Below, in pieces: positions 35,678 through 46,990 of a DNA stretch of 64,000 nt (positions within the stretch are counted from its first letter, which is position 1; the number at the start of each line of letters is the position of its first letter). The stretch comes from Caprella mutica. Its lineage: Eukaryota > Arthropoda > Malacostraca > Amphipoda > Caprellidae. The stretch is from contig CANNZV010002530.1 of assembly GCA_947561585.1 (NCBI GenBank), positions 62,001 through 126,000 on the forward strand, in the 5' to 3' direction. The notes beneath the pieces were generated by a model. It saw only the letters and a list, made by a program, of their open reading frames with translations, was not told the DNA's origin and searched no databases. Made by a program: the position numbers and the translations under genes.

Positions 35678-38600
35678 ATGAAGCGTGGCAAACTTTTTCG
35701 ATATTCAGAGAAACAAATGGAAGATGCAATAAGTGCATGTACTTCAGAAACTAATCCAATGTCGAAAAAGGAAGCAGCTCAAAAATTCCAAGTTCCTAGG
35801 TCTACCCTACAAGATAAACTGGCCGGAAGAAGCCAACTGGGCCGAAAGATGGGAAAAGACCCATATTTATCATCTGTAGAGGAACAAGAGATTGTTGAGT
35901 GAGGGCTTACTTGTTAGAAATGAAATATCAACAGTAGAGATCACATTAATTATTACACTTGAATACTATACAGCCATTAACTTCATTAAATTACACAGTC
36001 ATAGCACATCATGAGTTATTTTCTTATGTATCTTAGACATAAGCAGTATGATTTCTTCTAGTATAGCTAGCTATTAATATTTATTTTTCAGTTGGATTAT
36101 TAGAGGCAATCGTAGAGGTCTCCCACCGAAAAAAGATGACATCTTGAACACGGTGCAGCGTTTAATTAAGGCAACTAATCCCAAAAGGAAAACACCATTC
36201 GTGGACGACAGGCCAGGGAAAACATGGTTTAGTGTGAGTTTAATTATCATTAATTCCCACCCCATTTAGCAATTTAATTGTGTATACCGTAAGAGTCAGT
36301 TTGCAACGAATCATTCAAGATTTATCTTCTCCTGCATTCTTATATTGCACATAGAATTGCGTTTCTTGAACTTTTATGTTATTCTGAATATACCTTTACT
36401 CTGTGTATGGAATATATAATACTACTTACAAAAAATATTAAATTTTAATTTAATTGTGGATTAATCATTCATTTCAGTGCTTCATGAAGCGCCACCCAAC
36501 CCTCTCAATTCGAACTCCGGAACGTGTGTCGAAGGCTAGAATCGGAGTTACAGAACAAGCTATTAGAGAGTGGTTCCGAGAACTTCAGGAGAATGTTGAT
36601 CAGAACGGATGGCAGGAAGTATTTGAAGATCCTTCCAGGATCTTCAATTCTGATGAATCCAATATTCAATTGTGTCCTAAGACTGGTAAAGTAATTGGGC
36701 CCAGAGGGTGGAAAAACGTGTATGAGCTCGGACCAGCACCCGAAAAATCAACTCTAACATTTTTAGGAACATTTAGTGCATCTGGAGAAATAGTACAGCC
36801 GATGATTGTTTTTCCCTATACCCGAATTCCCAAAGATATTGTTAGGTCTGTACCCAAGGAGTTTATGATAGGAGTATCTGAAAGTGGCTGGATGAAAGCT
36901 GAAACTTTTTTCGAATTTATTACCAACGGTTTTGTACCCTATTTGGAAGAGAAAAACATACAAAAACCTGTAATATTATTAGTAGACGGCCACAAAACTC
37001 ACCTCTCGATGCAAGTATCAAAATATTGCGAAGAAAATGGAGTGATACTGTATCTCCTACCACCGAACACTACACATGTTCTGCAGCCCGCTGATGTTTC
37101 CATCTTTGGACCCATGAAAAGGTACTGGAAGGAGGAGGTGCATACATTTCAAAGAAATAACCCAAACAGTGTTGTTCGAAGGAATGATGTGGGTAGGTTA
37201 CTTCTTAATGCCATGAAGAAAATAAAGGTATCTTCTATAATTAATGGATTCAGAGTATGTGGACTGTGCCCTTTAAATCCTGATAATGTAGATTATACTA
37301 AATGCTTAGAAATAGATGAGGATGACACTACCGATGCCACAAACATAGCTCCTATTCCTTCATCTTCAACTAATGATTATAGGATCACGAGAAGTATCTT
37401 GATTGAAGAATTAGGGGGGGAGCACAAATTCAATGAATGTATGTCGCATGACGGAGTTGATTCTATTATCATTAGTAGAATATTCCAAAACATTAACTCA
37501 AAAGCTGAAGGCCAAGCAAATGCCGAAAATGTTATTGTTCTTGATGATGCTAACGCAGAAATTGTAAGCCTTCCCTCTACCTCAAATGATAATACCCATC
37601 AACATGTACCAATTACTAGTATTTCTGATATATCCAGAACTAGGGAAAGTATTATTGATGAGACCATGGCTGTAGATTCATTCGCCAGTCACTCAGTGCC
37701 TGTCTCTAATATTGTTCTGTCTTCTAATACTCCGATTGAATTGCAAAATGAGCTACAATTTATAGATTTTGATAATTCAATTACTATTTCAGAGGATTAC
37801 GAAATTATCTCGACTTCATCAATGTCACAATCTACACCTAATTTGCCTCTTGAGCCACAGATGATTACCGTGTCATCGCCATTAGAACCTTTTGTTTTTA
37901 ATTGTTCTAAACCTCAGTCTACTGGATTATGTTCAGTTTTGTTATCTACTAATGATACTCCAATGTTACACACTGAGCCTGGTCATCTACAACGTCCTGT
38001 GTCGCAAGCTATTGCTCCTCCTAATGTATCCGAACTATTTAACGTTTCTCACATGACGCGATCATTTGATACTACTCCCTGTTCATCCCAGTCCTTGGCT
38101 GATTCTAACCCAATTTCACAATCATTTTCTGCTTCTTCCATGTCACAAGTGTACCTTACTCCTAGTGTTACCGAGGCACCTTTATTTGTTGCTCCACCAA
38201 TAATGTCGAAATCGCTTAATGATCTAGTGCCCATGCAAACTCTTAATGCCCTTCCAGTAGATTCTTCCAGTGTGCCACAGTCATTCTCGGTCAATGCTGT
38301 TGTATCAGTGTCTCCTGTTTCTACTACTGCATCAGAGCCATTTGATGTTCCTTTGGATGTGCAAACTCCTGACCTGCAATCGTATTGTGATCCCGTTACA
38401 CAGTCCTCTGTTGCTGCATCTGTGCCAAATTCTTCTGATGCTTCTCCCATGATACTTACTTCTAATGTTTCATTCATGTCACTTACATGCAATTCTCCTG
38501 TGACGCAATCATATAACACTCCTCCTGTGACACAGTCATCCTCCTCTCCTCCGATGATTCATTCATTAGAAACTCCTCATATGGCACATAGTTCACTTGA

Positions 38601-39390
38601 TCATGTTACACAGCCAGCTGTCACTCCTCCACGTACACAGTCATTGGATATTCGGACACCGATGCCACTAACTAATAATCAAGAGAAAATATTGCCGATT
38701 TCATCTGATTCTTCACAAATGTCACCTCTGCTTAATACGCCTCCTTCGATACCAGAATCTATAGTTGCTGCTCCTCTTGATTTGCAGTCAGTTACTGATT
38801 CATTTCCAATCCCACACTATTCAAATTCACCTTCTGCATCTCCTAAAACTGTTTCTGCTTCAAATAACGAATCTATTTCTGTTATTCAATGTCCAACTAA
38901 TCCACTTTCAGTTGCTGATTTACGCATCAAACCTACAATTGATTTAATTTCCCAGTCAGATCTATCAGCTCCTCACCAAATCTCACGAGAGGGAAAATCT
39001 TCATCCGTGGTAATAAGCAAAGCATCTTGTTCTAAAGAACCTGTATTTTGGGAAGGGAAAATTACCCTTAAAAAGCGAAAGGCTCCCAAAGAAAGACATC
39101 CCTTTGCTATCAGTAGCTCCAAATATAGAAAGTTCATTCTTGAAAAAGAATATAAATCAAAGAAAAAACAAAAGAATGATGACTGGCAATGCGTGTATTG
39201 CAAATTGTTGTATTCTGAAGATGTTTCAAATAAAAGGGAAGCCACCTGGATTAATTGTGATTCTTGTGAGAGAAAAATGCATTTAAGCTGTGTATGCAGA
39301 ACGTACTTAAACAAAATACAATTTGATGATGATGATGATGAGCTAGATTTTATTTGCGAATCTTGTTATGGTGGTACAGTATCTGAATAA
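35678..39390 (+). CDS. Pogo/Tigger-type DDE transposase with C-terminal PHD finger
   Basis: Exons 35678-35898, 36092-36233 and 36478-39390 join in phase at GT-AG introns and give 1,091 aa with no stop or frameshift. Residues 1-75 form a psq-type helix-turn-helix (KKEAAQKFQVPRSTLQDKL). GKTWFSCFMKRHPTLSIRTPE is the linker usual before the catalytic core; the core carries FNSDES (D180), LLVDGHKTH (D291) and LQPADVSIFGPMK (D327), a DD35D triad. Residues about 420-980 are a long Ser/Pro/Thr-rich tail with recurring TQS and PPM motifs. The C-terminus has a C4HC3 PHD pattern: CVYC, INCDSC, HLSC, CESC. Related pogo transposases are usually 400-650 aa, so the tail and PHD finger are additions. The gene lies within intact terminal repeats, so the element may be autonomous. 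Family assignment is confident; activity is inference. Confidence 0.95.
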
Positions 39391-39750
39391 AATTAGCAAT
39401 AAAATTATCTGTATAAGATAAATAAAAGATCATTAGTTATGACAAATTCACGATTAAAGATTAATAATATAATTCAACACTAAGTTTATGCAAGGGATAA
39501 TGTGATATTTTTTTGTGATACATTTTGTAGTTAGTAGATGTTCAGTTTGTTGTGTTTTCATTTGTTTCAAAGGAATTTAATTTCTGTATTTTTTCTAGTA
39601 GTAAGTAATATATCGATCATAGTTGGTTATTTTTTTGTTTGATTATTTTATTTTTATTTAATGACATTACTCAGGTATTAATTATTGCAATGATATGCAT
39701 ACTCATTTTATTTTCACTGTGATAAAAATAAAGCTATAATTAAGGTATTT

Positions 39751-39967
39751 GGTAAGTTACGGATTATCGGTCAGTTCCACATCTTCGTTCATATTAGAAA
39801 AATCGATATAATAATGATTATTTAGTTTTATTTTAATTAGTATCACTGATACCTGCAGGTATCAGGGATACAGTTCAAAATAGCAATTAAATAATCATAA
39901 TTATTATTATATCGATTTTACGTATATGACCGAAGATGTGGAACTGACCGATAATCCGTAACTTACC
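39751..39967. repeat. Long inverted repeat (foldback) downstream of the pogo transposase
   Basis: Arms of about 100 bases start GGTAAGTTACGGATTATCGG and end with its exact complement, centred on CCTGCAGG at about 39859. The core GATACCTGCAGGTATC recalls the GGTATC/GATACC core of the foldback at 12987-13231. Confidence 0.93.
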
Positions 39968-40528
39968 CAATAACATTAAGAGTTATATACGTTTATTTTT
40001 TTTGTTATATTCTAGTACAAAGTAATTTACGGGCTGTGTTTTGGATTAGAAATAAATATAAACAACCAAATTTTTTGTATTCTGTTTCCTTTAAATTAAC
40101 AGTAATGCGAGAATCAATATTAAACGGATTGATGCTCTAAAAAAAACATGAATGTTTTCTCCAATAATAATTCAGCGTATAATCTGATATATTACTATAC
40201 TTGAATTAAAATTTTACTAACTTCTACAAGAAAAACGTAACACTACATTTAGTAATAATTTATTACTCTCCAAGAAAAATGTTAGTGCCCCTGATGCCGT
40301 AGTTCCAAAGTAGAAGAAAATATATATATTTCTATATATCAAATAAGAAATATAGATTTTTTTTAGAACTATACATCTATTTAGATAAGTTGTATTAGTG
40401 GTTGAAAAAGAAAGGAAAACCACAAAAAAATATTTACTTTGACCATATTTATTTAAAATCCGATTTCAAAAGAAAATATACGTATCACTGACTTAAGGAG
40501 TACATTCAGAAGAACTATTACGGTGCTA

Positions 40529-41270
40529 GGTAATTTGATTCCTGGTTATATTTGGTTCCCGGTAATTTGATCTCTGGTTATCTGGTTCCCGGTAATTTGA
40601 TATCTGGTTATATGGCTCCCGGAAAATTTAATTCCCGGATAATTTGATCCCTGGTTATTTGGTTCCTGGTAATTTCACTAATTTGATCCCCGGGTAATTC
40701 GATTTACGGGTAATTTGACCCCCGAGATTTAATCCCCGTTATATAATTCTTTGTCGTTATTTATTTCTTGGTCTTACATTTTGTTTAATTAATTAAAAAC
40801 TTAATTAATTATTATGCCAATATTATGTAACTATGCTACAAGATTTTATGATAGATTCAATAGTTTATTGGTTTCAAAATATTTTCTACTGGATCGACTC
40901 AAAGTAATAGAGTTTTTGTGGAGGAGATAAACTAGTATATTGAATAAACTACATTTATCTAAAAGAATGATCGTAGATGAATTTGTAACATATTGGAGGT
41001 TTGAAATAAAAAGTTGCAGAATACGTGTTCAAACCGTCATAAAGGAAGGAACTTATACTATTATTAAGCATGCTGGTGAACATAATCATATCTTGTAGCA
41101 TAGTTACAATATATTGACAGAATAATTTACTAAGTATATAATTAATGAAACATAATATTAATCCAAGAAATAATTAACGGCGATGAAATTACCGAGGGTC
41201 AACTTACCGGGGATGAAATTATCAGGGGTCAATTTACCGGGGATCAAATTACCAGAGGTCAAATTACCGG
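40529..41270. mobile_element. Element with inverted arrays of GGTAATTTGATCCC units
   Basis: The left side has about ten direct units of GGTAATTTGATCCC/GGTTATTTGGTTCC. The right side (41180-41270) has about six units in the complementary orientation (GGGATCAAATTACC). The AT-rich centre is non-coding. It lies inside the pogo element and is probably a nested MITE. Confidence 0.7.
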
Positions 41271-42043
41271 TCACGAAATATAACGGAACATGGTGCCGAC
41301 TCAACAACTTAAGAGTGCCGACTTTTGAATTGATCGTGCCGGCTACTAGTGATTTTCACAAAATCATCGTATCATGATTATAACCAATAAATGAACCATG
41401 TTATATGCATATGTGACCATATCAAAATGATCAACACGAAAAACGCCATCAAAACAAACAGCGTTCACCGCTCTACTGCTAGAAGTGTATTAGTAAGGGT
41501 TAATAGAATATGTGCTTGTGCTTAAAGGGCCGACTATTGGGTCTCCTACCCTATCACAGGTTTATTAATGAATAAGAGCTCTTTAACTTTATTAATAAAT
41601 GTGCGCAAGTCCACCCGTGAATTAAAATATTCTCAGGGTGATCTTGCGCATCTAGTATATTGGTTATATCTCAATAATTTATAATTATTATTAAAATCAT
41701 CTTACATGACGTTAATTTGCAGTAAATTATGCGTATCCAACGTAAATTGCAATCAAATTGGAGCATAATTATCAACACTACAGCATAGTTCGCGGAGATT
41801 CGATTCTAGTCCAAAATAATTATTTTGCCATAAAAAACATAGGTAAGTCTCTGTTTGAACACTTAGTATCTATATACTTAATCTCTTACAATTTTCGTGA
41901 AATTTATGCACTAGGGGGTTTAAGAGCTGCTCTTTCCAATGGTGTTGTCAGATTTGAAATATTTTCACGCATTCACCGTCAATTACCGATGCGCAACTTC
42001 ACCCGGAATGTTGAAGTGCGCAAAGCCACCCGGTCTGACGCTA

Positions 42044-42156
42044 TAGGAATTAATAGCTAAATATCTTCAGAGTTCCGACATTGCAGGAATTTTTTTATTA
42101 GAGAAATTGAATATCTGCTGACATATCATTGGAATTTACCACAATCTGCCATCTGG
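42044..42156 (-). mobile_element. MITE family A fragment next to element E
   Basis: GGAATTAATAGCTAAATATC, GACATTGCAGGAATTTTTTT and TTGAATATCTGCTGA match the inverted A copy at 21225-21340 closely. Only the right half is here; the expected left half is not beside the left end of E. Confidence 0.8.
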
Positions 42157-42240
42157 CGGCACGGTTCTGCCTTCGGGTTCTGCCGCCAGCCGCGGCGCCG
42201 CCGACGCCACCTGGTGTCCACCCGGTCTCGGAACGAAATT
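42153..42240. other. GC-rich island with a 9-bp stem hairpin
   Basis: CTGGCGGCA (42153-42161) pairs with TGCCGCCAG (42181-42189), followed by a CG-rich stretch (CCGCGGCGCCGCCGACGCC). It is strikingly GC-rich against the AT-rich surroundings. No coding frame or RNA family is recognised. Confidence 0.6.
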
Positions 42241-43296
42241 TTCTATATTTGCTAAAATACGGATGACGATTGCATTCGTACGTCTGACTAAAAATTGCGT
42301 CAAATCAACCTTTTTATATTTTCTATCATATTTAGTCCTGACTACTCAGTCTTTCCATAGTCTCACCTGTAGTGTAGTGTAGCTATATGTTACCTAAATA
42401 GGTGCTTAAAAGATTTTTGGGCTGATATTTTAATTCATTGAAAAATAGCATAGCTATATTATCGATTAACCTGCGTATTAATCAAATTATAATAATAGGC
42501 CCTATAAAGAGACAATTAGATATAGGCTTATAGCCTATAGACCAAGACCTATAAGTCATACAATTTCAAAACTCAAGTATAAAAAATTCAAGCCAGTTAG
42601 GAAATTAGCTATATAGATTAGGATATTATGTACCTACTAGTTACTACGAATCTTTGAAACAAATTCTGAATTATTTTACAAATTCCAATTAAATTACCAG
42701 GAACAGATCATTAGTATTCAAAGATCAATTCATACAGAATTGCATCAACTACACATTTGCTAGAGTGAGTCACTCAAAATAAAATTTCGAAAAATCTCAC
42801 CTCATTCATTGAGTGAGTTTAATTCAGTCTATCCTCCAACTATTTTCTATAATATAAATCATAGAAAACGATTCTAGGACTGACTATGTACGGATCTGTG
42901 ATAACGCCCTGTATTTATCATACGTTTATCTAGCGAACGCTTTAATCGAGATCACCGAGTCAGTTGGTATTAGTTACTTGTGTATTAAGCACTCTCCAAT
43001 TGGGTCTTTACCACGTCTAAGAATAAGGGTAGTACAACTACCATCCAATGAATGGTATATAAATGTTGATTATGCATGTCAGCTACAAGCTTACAGTCGA
43101 ACAATCAGCAAAATATGTAGAATATTCTCAGAATATTGATAATATCGAAATTCTTATACTTAATTTATTTTAAACTTTTTCTGAATGTGATAAATTCGAA
43201 AAAAATACAGGCCCAAAGTCAAACTGAAGTTAAGAAATAACTTTCACAATTGAAATATCATTAAAAAGTTGAAAACGTGGCAGAAAATTACCCCAT
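42241..43296. other. AT-rich stretch, nothing identified
   Basis: No supported gene or repeat. Possibly old transposon remains. Confidence 0.4.
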
Positions 43297-43304
43297 CTGA
43301 TAAG

Positions 43305-44533
43305 TAGAGCCCGGATTTATAGTTCTGACGAAAGTAGTCGAAATAGCGCTTATAAAAAGGTTTTATAGCTCTAAAACAGAGTTTTAAAGTCGCTAAGAAA
43401 AGTCCTTATAATAGCTGAGTGTGTCCAAAAATTGATTTATTTCCTTTCTTTTATCCATATTTTAGAAACTTTTAGAAGAAAATTCAAGAGTAACTATGCC
43501 ATTGATGTTCATTTCTTAAATGCAAATTTTTAATTATTATTCACAGAACTTACGCAATAATTAATGGCAAATGTGTACGTATAATATCGTATATATAAGA
43601 CTATGAGTTCAATAAATACTTAATAAAACCCATGTTTCACAATTTATACGTAGCTTTTATTTTACAAGAAACTAACAAGATGAAAGAAAACTAAACAAAA
43701 AGTATCCAAAAAACTATGTCATCTAAGTCCCACCCATCTAAGAAAATCTAACAAAGAAACTCACATAAAACAGCACAAACCAAATGCAAAACAGTAACAA
43801 AAATTCTTAATATAATAAATATGCTACTTCTTAATGAAACAATTAAACTTCATTACGAGAAATTACCAACATTTTATTGACATTTTCAGCAGTTATACTT
43901 AGTCTCTTGTCACTTAAAATCATTTTTAATTTTGAAAAGCTAATTTCAACTTCAAAACAGTTTCGGGTTGTTTCACTTTGGGCATGTTTGGTTTTTACAA
44001 CATGAGCACGCAACAAACTAACACGTTCAGAAATGTGTCTGCTCAAAGTAACTTCTTTACGCAAAGAACGAAATTAACCGGTCATAATATATAAATACCA
44101 TACATTTATTTTATTGGGCATATCTTCATTCTTCATTATCATTCTTTTTATTGAAGAAAACTACATACTGTATTGAGTAGTGATTTATTCATTTTTCAAT
44201 TCAGTTTAATTTACCAATAATTATGCTCGTACTTTTCTATGGAATATTACTATAAAAACTGTGGGTGAAATGGCATGCTAATTTAAATATCTCTTGCATG
44301 TTTAATATATCAATAATATAATCATCAGTTACAAATATATTTTGCACGTAAAGAATTGTTTATCATAGGTTTTATAGTCGTTTAAACCATAATTACTAGT
44401 TCTATCTTTTAATTTCTAGTCAAAATAGGTTCTATAGTCCAAAATAATAGCGTTTATGCTATAAACGCTATAAAACTTTATTTTTATGGTCAAAATAGAG
44501 TTTATAGCATAAGAACTAGAAATCAGGGCCCTA
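43305..44533. mobile_element. Internally deleted hAT transposon, 8-bp duplication CTGATAAG
   Basis: Ends TAGAGCCCGGATTTATAGTT and, as complement, TAGGGCCCTGATTTCTAGTT lie between exact 8-bp duplications CTGATAAG (43297-43304, 44534-44541). Both subterminal regions carry repeated TTTATAGC/GCTATAAA motifs. Inside is only a minus-strand hAT dimerisation fragment (43843-44064). Confidence 0.92.
43843..44064 (-). pseudogene. hAT transposase C-terminal (dimerisation) fragment
   Basis: The minus-strand frame holds CFEVEISFSKLKMILSDKR followed by LSITAENVNKMLVI. This is the hAT dimerisation-domain signature (VE.SFS.LK...R..L..E...). The catalytic domain is absent, consistent with an internal deletion of the parent element. 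Confidence 0.85.
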
Positions 44534-44541
44534 CTGATAAG

Positions 44542-45099
44542 GTCGCTCACACGAACGGTTGTTGTGAGTGTTTTCTACTGAAATCAACATAACACTAATT
44601 ACTTTTTTTATTAAAGAAAATCTAATTTATCTTTAAAGAGCCATCTACATAGTTACTGATAAATAGATCATGTTTTACGCGAGTCGTTGTTACCATCAAG
44701 TTTTATTACAAATAACATACAATATGTTTCTGCATGTAATATTCATCTATACGACTAAGTCGGCTATACTATAATAAGAGACGCTATATGCTATATCTGC
44801 CACTTTTAGTTTCATTACTCCACTCGTAATGTGCGAGTGTTTCATTTCACGTTGAAATAATGCTGGAACAACCATTTAAACGCAACACAATTGTTCGCGT
44901 CTCTTCAATTGCACATTACATATATGCAGTATGTGTACAATTTTCCCACTATTTCTAGCGCCAATTCGGCAATGGATAATATGTGAATGCTGATTTCTCA
45001 CCTAGTTTGCTTCGCAAATTGCAAAAGATTATGTTTTGGTGGGCATTTTCACCAGCGCAAAATTGTTATTCATTTATTTGTTATCTTGTTATTCGGATT
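44542..45099. other. Intergenic, nothing identified
   Basis: AT-rich sequence without supported features. Confidence 0.4.
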
Positions 45100-45360
45100 G
45101 CCTTAAATTTGGTAGGATGATAGGTGATTATCCAGAAATCAGTTTATCAGGTTTTGAGAGCAATCAAGTCAAAAATCAAGGTCATTTATAAACTATAACT
45201 AAAAACTCAGGCTAAATTGCATGAAATTTGGTGGGACGATTGGTCAATATCCAGGAATTATTTGGTTAAATTTTGGGATTGAACGGGTCAAAGTTCAAGG
45301 TCAAGTACTCAATGTCATTTATAACTCAAGGATTTTTGATGGTCAAAGTCATTTATAAGA
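45100..45360. repeat. Degenerate direct repeats (about 95-bp unit)
   Basis: Two to three units share AAATTTGGTRGGAYGATWGG, ATCCAGRAATYA and CAAGGTCATTTATAA. Similarity is moderate. Confidence 0.6.
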
Positions 45361-45639
45361 GGCGGCGAATGTATGCGTTCAACGAGTGCCCGTCCTATAG
45401 TTTGAAATGAAATGTTTGGAGAGCGCTTCTAATATTTTCGTGTCTAATTTTTCATATTTTGTCGCGTCACTTTGAAACCAGTTATTATATATTAATACAG
45501 AATTTGTACTAGATTAATTGATTTTTTTTTATTTAAACAGTAAATTAATATTTTATTTGGAAATATGTTTTGTTTTTATAATATGAATATTATTATTTAT
45601 CAGAGGAAATGCTACTTCGTGAATTCAGCAAACGAAAAG

Positions 45640-45715
45640 GGGCCACAAACACAGGTGACTGCACTCACGGACGAAAGAGTAAAATGAAGAGGTGATATTA
45701 AATGTTATAACGGCA
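45640..45715. repeat. Dispersed repeat related to 54866-54945
   Basis: AAAAGGGG...GGTGACTGCACTCACGGACGAAAGAG resembles AAAAGGGA...GGTGGCTGCACTCACGAATGGAAGAG at 54866-54910, followed in both by GAGGYGATAKTAAATG. Parent element unknown. Confidence 0.5.
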
Positions 45716-46644
45716 GCGCATAAGAAAGAAGTTGAACCCAGTTTTATCTGAAAAAATTTGGATTTTTATCTTTAATTTCACTCAGTGACTTGTAAAAAAT
45801 CATAGGATTCATCAAAAGAGAACTTAAACTTAAACACTTCACACTTACTTTATGACCTCTCATTCGGTACTTCATAATCAAGATAGGAATAAATATTTCT
45901 TCAAAGTTCTAATGATTTAAAGAAGACAAGAAAATAAGCCACAATAATATACTTTCTCTAATGCCTAGTACATCACGACTAACTGTACCTTATTTATCAG
46001 TACAAATTTACTTAAAAAAAGATTACATTGAACATAAGTTTGAATGTGGCAAGGCCTCATTAGGTATAATAGGGTGGATTCTTCTTGTGATACATCAAAA
46101 TGATTCCTTACATTTAAACCTATTGGATTTCTAGTCCTGTCTATTTTAAATTGTAGTAGAAAATGTATCATATTTTGGATGTCTTCTCGTACGAATTTAA
46201 AACTATAATTATTTTATCATGCACCTAAATAGCAACAATGTATTATGTAAGTAGGTACGATGTCCTTTGTCGAGTTAATGAACAGCAATCTTGTTCATTG
46301 GTTAAAAAACCTTGAATCGATATTTACTTTAAAACTTTTTTAATTCTAGTATTTACTAATTCATATTTTATGAATTGTTAATATGAATAGCTCTTTAATG
46401 ACAGCATATACATCTGAATGTTCTAGTACACATTATGGTGATATTATTAAGCAAACACTGTCGTAACTTATAATCACGACGAAGTGGCATGAGAATTATA
46501 TATATTTTGCAGTCATGTTAAATGTATTAGTAGTGCAAAAATATACATTACATTCACTTCCAGCCTATATAACGCTTTTCAAATTTTTAGTCATCGAGTC
46601 AATTCTTATTATTTGAATAACTTTTAGTTTTAAATAGCCGTTGA

Positions 46645-46740
46645 AGAAGCTGCATGGCCCTTGTTGCTTTTAGAACGGTCATTTTTGCCAATTGAGGGAG
46701 ATGCCCGTTCTAGAATCGGCCGTTGTAGCAGCTTCGTATA
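46645..46740. repeat. Imperfect inverted repeat
   Basis: GAAGCTGC pairs with GCAGCTTC, and AGAACGG and TTTGCC pair with CCGTTCT and GGAGAT-rich sequence around AATTGA. Probably part of an element whose flank (46760-46990) recurs at 62281-62460. Confidence 0.5.
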
Positions 46741-46759
46741 CAAAATAGAGCCACTAAAG

Positions 46760-46990
46760 TTCTGGCGTATTAATAATGTAAATGATATTTATGACTATAT
46801 AATAGCTCTTAATTATCTATCTATTTACCCTCAGTTAAATATTTCAGCTGTACTTAAGATTTAATCATCTTTATTCAAACTGAATGGTCTTTTATGACTC
46901 ACCAATTATACCACACGACCTCTAACTAGGTAGGATGACAATAATGTTACGAATACAGCACTCATCGTGATAGTGCACCATTAATTGAGT
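46760..46990. repeat. Dispersed repeat, pair with 62281-62460
   Basis: Shared blocks in order are CAGTTAAATATT, CTTAAGATTTAAT, GACCTCTAACWAGG, TAGGATGACAA, ATGTTACGAATACAGCA and GATAGTGCACYATTAATT. The two copies flank the receptor gene at 50-61.7 kb in the same orientation. Confidence 0.75.

Larger units (their letters stand above)
34528..41551 (+). mobile_element. 7.0-kb pogo-type transposon, intact, TA-flanked
   Basis: Ends GGGTAGAGGCACC...CTCGGC and, as complement, GGGTAGGAGACCC...GTCGGC are flanked by TA (34526-34527, 41552-41553), as expected for the Tc1/mariner-pogo group. Repeats of the GTCGGCA motif occur near both ends (array at 35098-35515; 41293-41345). One intact three-exon transposase gene lies inside. 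The 3' half contains a long hairpin (39751-39967) and an apparent smaller nested element (40529-41270). Confidence 0.9.
27108..42043. mobile_element. Element E, TA-flanked, expanded by a minisatellite and two later transposons
   Basis: Left end TAGCGTCGGACCGGGTGGCT and right end complement TAGCGTCAGACCGGGTGGCT are each flanked by TA (27106-27107, 42044-42045). Nine boxes of the form GGGTG-N3/4-TTGCGCA occur in both orientations near the ends (for example 27119-27133, 27338-27352, 41637-41651, 42018-42031). Truncated left ends also occur in the other two tandem blocks at 24204 and 25656. Without the hAT element (28513-34414) and pogo element (34528-41551) it would be about 2 kb and non-coding. 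The outer flanks do not restore one simple target, so rearrangement followed insertion. Confidence 0.65.

Noticed and set aside
38049..38519. 156-codon minus-strand frame in the pogo transposase tail
   Set aside because: Antisense shadow of the Ser/Thr/Pro-rich coding region; no domain or splice support.
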